NCBI GenBank assembly: GCA_947457925.1
Contig: CANGYA010000006.1
Span: 1 to 52,411 of the forward strand
Reading direction: 5' to 3'
Source of the DNA: Cytophagales bacterium
GTDB taxonomy: Bacteria; Bacteroidota; Bacteroidia; Cytophagales; Thermoflexibacteraceae
DNA: 52,411 bases
Position numbers and translations under genes: made by a program. The notes beneath the pieces are model-generated. The model saw nothing but the letters and a program-made list of their open reading frames with translations. It was not told the origin of the DNA and made no database searches. Below are positions 1-8,568 of this stretch, piece after piece. Each line of letters starts with the position of its first letter. Position 1 is the first letter of the stretch.

Positions 1-1146
1 ACTTTTTCTTTATACGCAGCCTTTGATATTTTTCCTTCTTCCAAAGGAGCAGCTACGCATATTCATCATTTTTTGACAGCCCACCAAGATTTTTTTGCCG
101 AAAAAGGAGTTTGGCTACATTGTTTGGCAGATGAAAATTATCCTTTTTGGCAGCAAGAAAATCAAGTTACTATCACAAGATTTGCCCCAACAACGACTAA
201 TTTTTTATCTCGTACAGGCGAATATGCACAATATTTCAGTCAATTATTACAAAAAAGTACCAATTTAGAACTATGTCATTTTAGAGATATTTGGAGTGGT
301 TTGCCCATTTTGCAGATGCAGCCAACAATTCCTAAAATATTTGAAGTCAATGCTTTAAGTTCGGTAGAACTTCCATTCCGATACCAACTGAACCCAAACA
401 CCATTAGCAAATTACAAGAATTAGAGAAAATTTGTTTAACAGAAAGTCAAATTATTGTAGTGCCTTCGGTTATTTTGCAACAATATTTAATTAAAAACGG
501 TGTGAATCAGTCTAAAATTTTCGTCATTCCAAATGGAGCAGACATTCCACCTAACTTACCCAAACCTGCCAAAAGTCCCGACAATTATATCATGTATTTT
601 GGTGCTTTGCAGTCATGGCAAGGCGTAGATGTGTTGTTAAAGGCTTTTGCTCAACTGAAAGATAAAGAAAATCTCTACTTAGTGATAGCAAGTGCTGTCA
701 AAGAAAAATTCACAAAAAGTTTTCAGAAATTAGCAGAAAAATTACAAATACAAGATAAAATTTGTTGGCTTTATCAATTAGATAAAAGAAATTTAGCTGC
801 GTGGCTACAACACGCCTTATTGACTGTAGCCCCGCTAACAGAGTGCAGCCGAAATTTACAACAAGGTTGCTGCCCTCTCAAAATCATTGAATCTATGGCG
901 TGTGGTGTACCTGTAGTAGCTTCGGATATGCCTGTAACCAGAGAATTGATACGGCATGGCGAAGATGGTTATTTGGTACGTGCCGATAGACCTTTCGAGT
1001 TGGGGCGTAGCTTGCGAATTTTATTGGAAGAGAAAGATTGGAGAAAAAATTTAGGAACAGCAGCTAAACAAAAAATAGTACAAAATTTCACTTGGGAGCT
1101 TCAAAATAAAAAACTAAAAGAACTGTTTGCTTTAGCCACCCAATAG
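1..1146 (+). CDS. Glycosyltransferase family 4 (GT-B), 5' end outside window
   Basis: The frame is open from the first base, so the start lies left of the window; 381 codons are visible. A TTG at 73 could be read as a start, but the residues before it (PSSKGAATHIHHF) look like the N-terminal nucleotide-loop region of family 4 glycosyltransferases, so I treat the gene as truncated by the window. The C-terminal Rossmann half carries PLKIIESMACGVPVVASD, the E-x7-E nucleotide-sugar binding motif, and VIPNGAD precedes the second domain. The enzyme should transfer a sugar from an activated donor in the cytoplasm, probably for surface polysaccharide or a glycolipid; donor and acceptor cannot be told. 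A convergent hairpin follows at 1200-1232. Confidence 0.88.
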   Translation, partial: TFSLYAAFDIFPSSKGAATHIHHFLTAHQDFFAEKGVWLHCLADENYPFWQQENQVTITRFAPTTTNFLSRTGEYAQYFSQLLQKSTNLELCHFRDIWSGLPILQMQPTIPKIFEVNALSSVELPFRYQLNPNTISKLQELEKICLTESQIIVVPSVILQQYLIKNGVNQSKIFVIPNGADIPPNLPKPAKSPDNYIMYFGALQSWQGVDVLLKAFAQLKDKENLYLVIASAVKEKFTKSFQKLAEKLQIQDKICWLYQLDKRNLAAWLQHALLTVAPLTECSRNLQQGCCPLKIIESMACGVPVVASDMPVTRELIRHGEDGYLVRADRPFELGRSLRILLEEKDWRKNLGTAAKQKIVQNFTWELQNKKLKELFALATQ

Positions 1147-1199
1147 CCCCCAAAATTGTGTAATAGATTTTTTAGTATCACGCATCAAATATTCACAGA

Positions 1200-1232
1200 A
1201 AAACTAACATTTCTCAAAGAAATGTTAGTTTT
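1200..1232. terminator. Perfect 15-bp hairpin between convergent genes
   Basis: The left arm 1200-1214 and right arm 1218-1232 are perfect reverse complements with a 3-base CAA loop. The hairpin sits between a + strand glycosyltransferase and a - strand cyclophilin, where it can act as a bidirectional terminator. The same 33 bases occur in opposite orientation at 26846-26878, inside a MITE-like element. Confidence 0.75.
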
Positions 1233-1253
1233 AAACACTTTATATTAAATTTT

Positions 1254-1940
1254 TCATTGTGTTATTTCAATAGTTAAAGGAATTACGTTTACAGGTCTTT
1301 CTCCGTTTACCGTTGGCGACACAGCAATTTTGTCGACTATTTCTATGCCTTCTATGACCTCACCAAAAACTGTATATTCTTGGTCTAAATTTATATCTCC
1401 ACCTATTTCCATATAAGTTTTGTACTTTTCTGGGCTAAGTGTCAAGCCTTTTTTTTGTGCTAAACCTACTAATTCCGCAGAATCATACCTTGTACCTTGC
1501 ACAATAAAAAACTCCGTAGGCGAAGATTTTTTATTAGGATTATTTTCATTGGGTCTTGCCATAGCCAAAGCTCCTCTTTTATGAAAATAATTGGGGTGAA
1601 ACTCCGCAGGAATCATTGTTTTTTCTTTTTTTTGAGCCAATTTGCCCAAATCTCCGCCCTGAATCATAAACCTGTGGACTACTCTGTAAATTTCTGCTTT
1701 GTCATCATAATAACCATTTTTAACCAAACGTATAAAATTTGCTCTATGTAACGGTGTCGCATCATACAATTTACATTTAATATTACCCACACGAGTTTTT
1801 ATTAAAATAGTATTTTCTTTGTTTTTTTCAGCGTATTCCGTTAAGACTTCTTTTACATTTTCGTCTGTAATGGCTGGTTCACAAGCCCAAGTTGTGGCTA
1901 TAATGCCTGAAAAAAAGAGGTAACGTATTAGTAAAGACAT
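1254..1940 (-). CDS. Cyclophilin-type peptidyl-prolyl isomerase, exported
   Basis: 228 aa. The N-terminus (MSLLIRYLFFSGIIATTWAC) is a short signal sequence ending in a Cys, possibly a lipoprotein although the lipobox is weak. The cyclophilin domain starts near residue 45; YRVVHRFMIQGGD corresponds to the catalytic R/F/Q cluster, followed by FFIVQG and VFGEVIEGIEIVDKI. It should catalyse prolyl cis-trans isomerisation of envelope proteins. It has an insertion around residues 150-190 compared with minimal bacterial cyclophilins. Transcribed alone, convergent with the preceding glycosyltransferase. Confidence 0.9.
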   Translation of the reverse strand: MSLLIRYLFFSGIIATTWACEPAITDENVKEVLTEYAEKNKENTILIKTRVGNIKCKLYDATPLHRANFIRLVKNGYYDDKAEIYRVVHRFMIQGGDLGKLAQKKEKTMIPAEFHPNYFHKRGALAMARPNENNPNKKSSPTEFFIVQGTRYDSAELVGLAQKKGLTLSPEKYKTYMEIGGDINLDQEYTVFGEVIEGIEIVDKIAVSPTVNGERPVNVIPLTIEITQ

Positions 1941-2048
1941 AAATTAAGAGAGTTAAGGTAGCAAAAAAATAGTTTTGCGAGGAGATTTCAAATATCTTAG
2001 GGGCTATTTATACGGTTAAACCTATTATATTTATTTGTAACAAACAAC

Positions 2049-2543
2049 ATGAACAACTATCAAACAGTTTTTTTGGGTTTGGGGGGAAATTTAGGCAACA
2101 TACAAGCTAATTTGCAACAGGCTGTTGTACTTTTACAAAAAGCCGTTGGAGAGTTAATTACTCAGTCGAGCATTTATCAAACAAGGGCTTGGGGACGCAA
2201 CGAACAGCCCGATTTTTTAAATCAAGTGTTATGTTTTAAAACACAACTACCTGCTAATGAACTACTTACAGCTATACAAACAATAGAAACCTTGTTGGGT
2301 AGAAAAAGAGAAGAACATTGGGGAGCAAGGACTATGGACATAGATATTTTGTTTTATGGGCAAGAGTGTATTCATACGCCTACTTTGCTTGTCCCCCACC
2401 CTTACATTGCTCAACGCCGTTTTGTGTTAGTGCCTTTGGTAGAAATAGCTGGCGATTGGCTACACCCTCAAACACAAAAAAGTATGCGTGAGCTACTATT
2501 TGAATGTGAAGATAAATTAGAAGTAAATTATTTAGCTATATAA
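2049..2543 (+). CDS. folK: 2-amino-4-hydroxy-6-hydroxymethyldihydropteridine pyrophosphokinase
   Basis: 164 aa, the usual HPPK length. It transfers pyrophosphate from ATP to 6-hydroxymethyl-7,8-dihydropterin in folate synthesis. Visible signatures are FLGLGGNLGN at the N-terminus, the WGARTMDIDILFY motif (Mg/ATP-binding DxD) near residues 93-105, and HPYIAQRRFVLVPL. It stands alone on the + strand and converges with a small membrane protein gene 16 bases downstream; no other folate gene is beside it. Confidence 0.95.
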   Translation: MNNYQTVFLGLGGNLGNIQANLQQAVVLLQKAVGELITQSSIYQTRAWGRNEQPDFLNQVLCFKTQLPANELLTAIQTIETLLGRKREEHWGARTMDIDILFYGQECIHTPTLLVPHPYIAQRRFVLVPLVEIAGDWLHPQTQKSMRELLFECEDKLEVNYLAI

Positions 2544-2559
2544 ATCAAAGTATTACAAT

Positions 2560-2976
2560 TTATAAAGTAGGAAAAATCCAATGTAAAATACTGCCTATTA
2601 GTAAAGCAAAAATAGCAGCTATCCAACAATATGCTCCTAATCCCATTTTTACATTGACGGTCTCACCACCTTCATTTATCAAGGTGCTATTGACCCATAT
2701 TGTCGTAAAAGAAAGAAATAGTGAAAAAGTGCTAAACATAATAGCCATTTCTGTACTTTTTTTAGCCACTAAATAGAATAAAGCTATGAAAAAGGGAATA
2801 TTTGCCAACCACGCCACCGTCATCCACAGATTGTGTATAAAACCCAAACTGCCCAAAAAGAAACATATATAACCATCTACATCATGTTTTCCTTCTGTAG
2901 TATCTTTGAAAGCTGGTGTCATAAGGGCTACTAAATAGCAACAAACAGCTATGCCTATGAAAGTAAATTTTAACAT
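2560..2976 (-). CDS. Small four-helix membrane protein, unknown function
   Basis: 138 aa. I do not recognise the family. There are about four hydrophobic segments: residues 2-20, 35-70, 75-95 and 115-135. A charged loop (KDTTEGKHDVDGY) lies after the first. No catalytic motif is seen. The gene is followed by folK in convergent orientation and preceded 47 bases upstream by the GAF-SpoIIE phosphatase gene on the same strand, so the two may be co-transcribed. Confidence 0.7.
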   Translation of the reverse strand: MLKFTFIGIAVCCYLVALMTPAFKDTTEGKHDVDGYICFFLGSLGFIHNLWMTVAWLANIPFFIALFYLVAKKSTEMAIMFSTFSLFLSFTTIWVNSTLINEGGETVNVKMGLGAYCWIAAIFALLIGSILHWIFPTL

Positions 2977-3023
2977 TTTATACTAAAAATATTTGATATA
3001 AAATTTACTAAATAAAAATTATT

Positions 3024-4745
3024 TTAATCAACTTTTAGCCCAATGACCAAAATATCATCTCTCTGTGTGGTATTTTGCGTATGTGTAGCTAACATTGACA
3101 ACAGTGTTTCTTTTTGTTGAGACATTGGTTTTTGATGTATTTCCGTCAAGATTTGTTTAAACTGATGAATACCAAATCTTTCTCTTTGTTGGTTATTTTG
3201 GTCTGCATAACCATCTGAAAACAAGTAACATACACTTTGTAAGGGCAAGTCTAAATATTGCGTTTGGAATTGTTTATGCACAGGCTGTTTACCACCAATA
3301 CTTTTACGGTCTGCTTGCAACTCTCGAAGTATCGGAGAGGCAGCCTTAAAATAGTACAAGGGTCTTTTAGCTCCACAAAATGCAATCTGCCAATGCGTCT
3401 TTGCCGTTTTGTCAATCACCATGATACTTGCGTCCATTCCATCTACGTTATTGGTTTCGTTTTGCCTTAATAATAACTGTACTTCGTGATGTAAAGTTTC
3501 TAATATTTCATTAGGAGCAGTGATTTGCTTTTCTTTAATGATATGATTGAGCAAGCTATAGCCCAACAAAGACATAAAAGCACCTGCCACACCATGCCCT
3601 GTGCAGTCTGCCACCACCAAAAAAGTGCGTGCTTGGTCGTTATGCAGCCAGAAAAAATCTCCAGACACAATATCTTTTGGTAATAAAAGAATAAAATGTT
3701 CTCCCAATAATTTTTCACATAACTTATACGTAGGCATAATAGCCTCTTGAATCAACTGTGCTGCCCGAATACTATTACTAATTTGGGTTTGTGAAAGTTC
3801 TAATTGTAAATTTCTTTCTGAAATTAAATCTCTTTGTGCTATAATTTCTTCTTGTTGTTGATGTAGTTCTTCATTCAATACTACAACTTCTTCATGGGCT
3901 TTTTTAGCTATGTTTTCAGCTTCTTTACTTTTTAGCGAAGCATACGCCAAAGACACCATTGCACTCATAGACACCGTAAACAAAATATCTTCGGACTGCC
4001 AATTTCTAATACTGCCTTGATGTTCAAAACAAATGATACCGCCTAACTGTCCATCTATGAAAAACGGTATGTCCAACATAGAACTAATGCCAAGAGGTTT
4101 TAAATAAATAGTTGAAAATTCGCAAGTATCTGGGTGCGTCAAAGCATCGTCAGCCTTGATATAGTCTTTGGTACGAATGGCGTTAAAATAAGCAGGAAAA
4201 TCTTTGGCTAATAATTGCGTGCCTCTTGTGTGTTTGTGAGCTATTTTCTCGTATAAATCTAAGCATACAATACTATTATTGTCTTTTTGGTAACGCCAAA
4301 TACTTGCTCTTCCAACCTTCACTGCATTAGAAAGTATCTCTGTGATACGTTGTAGGGCTATATGTAAGTCCGCACCACTCAATGAATTATCTTTGGTAAG
4401 TTGTAAAAACGTAGTGATATTTTCTACCCAATACTCATCTTGGTATAAGGGGCGTTGTTGCTGAATGACTTGCTGATAAGAAAAGATTTTTTTATACAAC
4501 TGTCTATCATACAAATCTCCTATTCTATCTTCCCAAAGTTTTTTTGTAGTAGTAGAACTAAATTTGTAATTTGTTTCATCTATTTGTATAAACGTATCTA
4601 CAAAATTTTGATAGAGTACAGTTTGGACAAAAGCATCCATTTCACTATTTGTATAATCAGTAATAGCTTGTAATGTATTCAGATTAAAACTATTAGGTTG
4701 CAAACTTGCAATTACCAATAAGTCATGTGCAGTAGAAGATAGCAT
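3024..4745 (-). CDS. GAF-domain SpoIIE/PP2C-type serine phosphatase
   Basis: 573 aa from the ATG at 4745; the longer reading starts at TTG three codons upstream. Residues about 1-110 are an unrecognised helical region. A GAF domain follows (about 125-280; LGISSMLDIPFFIDGQLGG), then a coiled coil (about 285-330) and a PP2C/SpoIIE phosphatase domain. Metal-binding motifs are SGDFFW, VADCTGHGVAGAFM, GMDASIMVID and FSDGYADQ. Such proteins sense a small ligand or redox state through GAF and dephosphorylate partners such as anti-sigma antagonists, but no partner gene lies nearby. The phosphatase domain resembles that of the membrane protein at 36997-39183, so the two are likely paralogues with different sensors. 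Confidence 0.88.
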   Translation of the reverse strand: MLSSTAHDLLVIASLQPNSFNLNTLQAITDYTNSEMDAFVQTVLYQNFVDTFIQIDETNYKFSSTTTKKLWEDRIGDLYDRQLYKKIFSYQQVIQQQRPLYQDEYWVENITTFLQLTKDNSLSGADLHIALQRITEILSNAVKVGRASIWRYQKDNNSIVCLDLYEKIAHKHTRGTQLLAKDFPAYFNAIRTKDYIKADDALTHPDTCEFSTIYLKPLGISSMLDIPFFIDGQLGGIICFEHQGSIRNWQSEDILFTVSMSAMVSLAYASLKSKEAENIAKKAHEEVVVLNEELHQQQEEIIAQRDLISERNLQLELSQTQISNSIRAAQLIQEAIMPTYKLCEKLLGEHFILLLPKDIVSGDFFWLHNDQARTFLVVADCTGHGVAGAFMSLLGYSLLNHIIKEKQITAPNEILETLHHEVQLLLRQNETNNVDGMDASIMVIDKTAKTHWQIAFCGAKRPLYYFKAASPILRELQADRKSIGGKQPVHKQFQTQYLDLPLQSVCYLFSDGYADQNNQQRERFGIHQFKQILTEIHQKPMSQQKETLLSMLATHTQNTTQRDDILVIGLKVD

Positions 4746-4855
4746 AATATACAATGATGGAATACAAATAATACATGGTAAAGCTAAATAACAAAAGTGA
4801 ATTTTAAAATTTTTAGACTGTTTTTATTATTTAGCTTTTACGAATAACTTTTTAC

Positions 4856-4863
4856 TACATTTG
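4856..4863 (+). promoter_or_regulatory. Possible -7 box (TACATTTG) for the 4930 gene
   Basis: TACATTTG fits the Bacteroidetes -7 consensus TAnnTTTG, 66 bases before the ATG at 4930. No clear TTG is found at -33. A palindromic TTGATAATCAA motif lies between box and start (about 4900-4910); the same motif recurs in the intergenic repeats. Confidence 0.35.
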
Positions 4864-4929
4864 CATAATAAAAAATAAAACTGTAAAGCATTAATTACTT
4901 GATAATCAATTAGTTGATAAATATATTTT

Positions 4930-6156
4930 ATGAACATCTTAGTTACTACATTTTGGTCTTTCAAAGATGCTTTGATACAGACTTATACTCTCCCCTACTT
5001 AAAAATTATGCGGAAGCACCTGCCTGTAGGGAGTAGAATCTATTTACTAACCATAGAACAGCCTAAATTTGAAATACCAACCCACGAAATAGCACAGATA
5101 GATGCAGATTTAGCTCAATATAATATTGTGGCAATAAGGTTTCCGTATTTTAACTATGGAATTAAATCTTTGTTAAACTGGGGACGTATTTTAATACAAC
5201 TTTTATTTTTAATTATTTCAAAAAATATTACTATTATTCACTCTTTCTGCACACCTGCGGGGCTTTCAGGCTATATTTTAGCAGTACTTACAAGACGAAC
5301 TTTTATCATAGATAGTTACGAACCTCACGCAGAGGCATCTGTAGAGAACGGAGATTGGCAACGAGATAGTTTTCGTTTCAAACTCTTGTTTACAATGGAA
5401 AAGTTGATGTCTAAACGAGCTAACTATATTATTTCTGCTACGGAAGGTATGCGAAAGTATGCACAAGAAAAATACCAAGCCACTTTTAAACACTTTTTTG
5501 TCAAACCAGCTTGTGTAGATTTACAACAGTTTTCGCCGAGTCATCGAAAGAAAAAAGAAATTGTAGCCCAATTAGGTTTTGAAGGAAAGATAGTAGCCGT
5601 TTATGCAGGAAAATTTGGGGGCATTTATTTAGAAAAAGAAACTTTTGACTTTTTTAAAGTAGCCTATAACTTTTGGGGAGATAAATTTCGCATCTTGATT
5701 CTGACAAATCATAGTCGAGAACAAATAGAAAATTTTGCCAACAACAGTAACGTACCTATTGATATTATTCAACAAAAATTTGTAAAACATTCAGAAATTG
5801 CAGATTATATGGGAGTAGCCGATTTTGGAATTACCCCTGTAAAACCTATTCCTACCAAAAGATACTGCACACCTATTAAAGACGGTGAATATTGGGCGTT
5901 GGGTTTGCCGATTGTCATTACCAAAAATATTTCTGATGACTCAGAAATTGTAGCAGCCAATGACATTGGAGCAGTGATTAACGAATTTACACCACAAGAA
6001 TACTTGCGTTGTGTAAAAGTCATAGATAATTTATTGACTACCCACAAGCCCGAAGAACTATACGCAAAAGTAAGAGGCGTAGCCGAAAAGTACAGAAGCT
6101 ACGAAATAGCAGAACAAGTATATGCAAGTGTGTATGAGAGGTTATTGAAAGTATAA
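4930..6156 (+). CDS. Glycosyltransferase, GT-B fold (GT4-like)
   Basis: 408 aa. The N-terminal Rossmann half ends near residue 190 (KPACVDLQQFSP linker). The C-terminal half has AVYAGKFGG and the donor-site region CTPIKDGEYWALGLPIVI with its conserved E. There is no signal peptide; one hydrophobic stretch (LIQLLFLIISKNITIIHSFC) is the core of the N-terminal fold. Likely makes surface polysaccharide or glycolipid; substrate unknown. Followed by a short hairpin at 6164-6181. Confidence 0.8.
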   Translation: MNILVTTFWSFKDALIQTYTLPYLKIMRKHLPVGSRIYLLTIEQPKFEIPTHEIAQIDADLAQYNIVAIRFPYFNYGIKSLLNWGRILIQLLFLIISKNITIIHSFCTPAGLSGYILAVLTRRTFIIDSYEPHAEASVENGDWQRDSFRFKLLFTMEKLMSKRANYIISATEGMRKYAQEKYQATFKHFFVKPACVDLQQFSPSHRKKKEIVAQLGFEGKIVAVYAGKFGGIYLEKETFDFFKVAYNFWGDKFRILILTNHSREQIENFANNSNVPIDIIQQKFVKHSEIADYMGVADFGITPVKPIPTKRYCTPIKDGEYWALGLPIVITKNISDDSEIVAANDIGAVINEFTPQEYLRCVKVIDNLLTTHKPEELYAKVRGVAEKYRSYEIAEQVYASVYERLLKV

Positions 6157-6163
6157 ATGCTTT

Positions 6164-6181
6164 GTGTAAAATCTTTTACAC
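6164..6181 (+). terminator. Short hairpin after glycosyltransferase
   Basis: GTGTAAAA and TTTTACAC form an 8-bp stem with a 2-base loop, 8 bases after the stop. It is AT-rich and lacks a clear T-tract, so it is a weak terminator candidate. Confidence 0.4.
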
Positions 6182-6240
6182 CGTACATAGCATACGAAGT
6201 AAAAATGTAATTTAGGCTTATCAAATCAGAAAATAAACGT

Positions 6241-8280
6241 ATGAACACACCACCTATTGAGTTAGAAATTCGTAAACTCACTGATAAAATCAATTATTAC
6301 AACGAAAAATATTACCAAAGTCATATTTCAGAGGTTTCTGATTATGAGTTTGACCAACTCCTCAAACAGTTGGAAGATTTGGAACAAAAACACCCAAAAT
6401 ATAAACAACCAGATAGCCCAACAGCAAGAGTAGGAGGCACAATTACGAAGGATTTTGTGCAAGTAAAACACCGTTATCCTATGTTGTCGTTGAGTAATAC
6501 CTACAATGAAACGGAAATGCGGGAATTTGACGAGAGAATCCAAAAAGGCTTGGAGGGGCAGCCCTACAGCTATATTTGTGAGATGAAATATGATGGGGTA
6601 GCTATGAGTTTGACGTATGAAAATGGGATTTTAACCCAAGCCGTTACACGAGGAGATGGAGAACAAGGCGATGATGTTACAGCTAATATAAAGACTATCA
6701 AGACTTTGCCTTTAAAAGTTGTAGGTGATGATGTGCCTGCTTATTTTGAAGTGCGTGGAGAAGTGTATTTGCCTTTGGAGAGTTTTGAGAAAATCAACCA
6801 AGAAATAGAAGGAGAAAACATAGAAAGGCAAATTCAAGGCAAAAAGCTATTGACACCTTTGGCAAATCCAAGAAATGCAGCTTCTGGGACTGTTAAAATG
6901 CAAGATTCTTCTGTTGTTGCCAAACGTAAATTGGCTTGTTTTGTCTATGATTTATTGGGCGAAAATCTGCCTTTTCAAACACATGAAGAAAGTTTAGAGG
7001 CATTGAAACGGTGGAAATTTCCTGTTTTTCATAATAACCAAAAATGCACAAATATTGACGAAGTGTTGGCGTACATTAAGGCATGGGAAACCAAAAGATT
7101 TACGTTACCATTGGACACAGACGGAGCAGTAGTCAAACTGAATGATAAAATGCAACGGGAAAGTTTGGGTTTCACCGCCAAAAGTCCTCGCTGGGCAATA
7201 GCCTATAAATACAAAGCAGAAACCGCAGCAACTATCTTAGAATCAGTTACTTACCAAGTAGGTAGAACAGGGGCAGTTACGCCTGTAGCCAACCTAAAAC
7301 CTGTGAAATTGGCAGGGACAACTGTAAAACGTGCCACACTGCACAATGCCAACGAAATAGCAAGGTTGGATTTGCACGAAAAAGACACTGTTTTTGTAGA
7401 AAAAAGTGGGGAGATTATCCCAAAAATTACGGGGGTGGACAAAACCAAACGCCAACTGTTTGCCCAACCTATTATTTACATCAAAAACTGTCCTGAATGT
7501 AATACGCCTTTAGTGCAAAATGACGGAGAGGTAGCCTTTTATTGCCCAAATGACAAAAGTTGTCCGCCACAAATCAAGGCAAAAATTGAACATTTTGTAA
7601 GCCGAAAAGCCATGAACATAGACAGTTTAGGCGGAAAAACTATTGAAACTTTCTTTGATAATAAACTCATACGAGATATTACAGACTTGTACCAACTTAA
7701 TTTTCAAAGAATTAGAAACTTAGATGGTTTCAAAGATACTTCTACCAACAATATTTTGAAGGGTATAGATGCGTCTAAACAACAACCTTTTGCTAAAGTC
7801 TTGTTTGGTTTGGGTATTCGGTATGTAGGCGAAACTGTGGCAGAAAAGTTAGCAACTTATTTCGGTACTATAGATGCTATGATGAAAGCCAGCGTAGAAG
7901 AATTGGCACAAGTCCCAGAAATTGGACAAAAAATAGCGGAAAGTTTAGCAAATTACTTTGCAGAAGCTGACAATGTAGCACGTATTCAGGCTTTAAAAAA
8001 AGCAGGCTTACAGTTTGAAAATCAGCAAGTTGTAAAGGAAATTTTGAGTGATAAATTGGCAGGAAAAACCTTTGTCATTTCAGGAACTTTCGACAACTAT
8101 GGTCGTGAAGAATTAGCCGAAGTAATAGAACAACATAGCGGAAAGATTCTATCGGGAGTTTCGGGCAAATTGTCGTATTTGTTAGCAGGAAAAGACGCAG
8201 GCAGTAGCAAATTGGACAAAGCCCAAAAGCTGGGTGTGGCGGTGATTTCGGAGGCGGAGTTTTTGGAAATGATAAAATAA
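6241..8280 (+). CDS. ligA: NAD+-dependent DNA ligase
   Basis: 679 aa, normal length. It seals nicks in DNA using NAD+ in replication and repair. The adenylation domain holds the nucleophilic Lys in CEMKYDGVAMSL (residues about 113-124). The OB fold contains SPRWAIAYKYKAE. The Cys4 zinc site is CPECNTPL...YCPNDKSCPP. Helix-hairpin-helix repeats follow (residues about 500-580), then a C-terminal BRCT domain (GKTFVISGTFDNYGR onward). A strong 23-bp hairpin follows immediately. Confidence 0.98.
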   Translation: MNTPPIELEIRKLTDKINYYNEKYYQSHISEVSDYEFDQLLKQLEDLEQKHPKYKQPDSPTARVGGTITKDFVQVKHRYPMLSLSNTYNETEMREFDERIQKGLEGQPYSYICEMKYDGVAMSLTYENGILTQAVTRGDGEQGDDVTANIKTIKTLPLKVVGDDVPAYFEVRGEVYLPLESFEKINQEIEGENIERQIQGKKLLTPLANPRNAASGTVKMQDSSVVAKRKLACFVYDLLGENLPFQTHEESLEALKRWKFPVFHNNQKCTNIDEVLAYIKAWETKRFTLPLDTDGAVVKLNDKMQRESLGFTAKSPRWAIAYKYKAETAATILESVTYQVGRTGAVTPVANLKPVKLAGTTVKRATLHNANEIARLDLHEKDTVFVEKSGEIIPKITGVDKTKRQLFAQPIIYIKNCPECNTPLVQNDGEVAFYCPNDKSCPPQIKAKIEHFVSRKAMNIDSLGGKTIETFFDNKLIRDITDLYQLNFQRIRNLDGFKDTSTNNILKGIDASKQQPFAKVLFGLGIRYVGETVAEKLATYFGTIDAMMKASVEELAQVPEIGQKIAESLANYFAEADNVARIQALKKAGLQFENQQVVKEILSDKLAGKTFVISGTFDNYGREELAEVIEQHSGKILSGVSGKLSYLLAGKDAGSSKLDKAQKLGVAVISEAEFLEMIK

Positions 8281-8326
8281 AAAGTTCATGCTGTAGGTTT
8301 TGCAAAACCTACAGCATGAACTTTTT
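8279..8326 (+). terminator. ligA terminator, perfect 23-bp hairpin
   Basis: Arms 8279-8301 and 8304-8326 are perfect reverse complements with a GC loop, and the right arm ends in TTTTT. The left arm begins inside the ligA stop codon. The stem is unusually long for an intrinsic terminator and could also be a palindromic repeat used as one. Confidence 0.8.
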
Positions 8327-8568
8327 AAGGCTGATAGTTAAAAGTTAAACTCCTGATTAACAAATATTTAATCTAAAAAATCCGTGCAAATCTGTGTTAT
8401 TTGTGTCGTCTGTGTTCCTAAATTTCTTCACTTTTTTATGACAGTATAACCCACCAAAGATTTACAAGCATAATATTGTCCCTTGCACAAAGGTTTTAAG
8501 ATTTTAAGCAAACAAAAAGACAAAAAATTCCTACCTTTACACCCTAAAACTTTGGAAAAGAAAGCAAT
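8327..8568. other. Intergenic spacer ligA-mnmG with degenerate repeat
   Basis: No gene is visible. Around 8378-8420 lies a run of TCCGTG/CTGTGTT motifs ending in GTGTTCC. It resembles the decayed inverted-repeat element at 24706-24826. A TACCTTTA box at 8532-8539 could be the mnmG -7 element, but no TTG is well placed. Confidence 0.4.

Noticed and set aside
1497-1751. 84-residue + strand frame antisense to the cyclophilin
   Set aside because: Overlaps a clear exported cyclophilin gene; composition is that of antisense translation.
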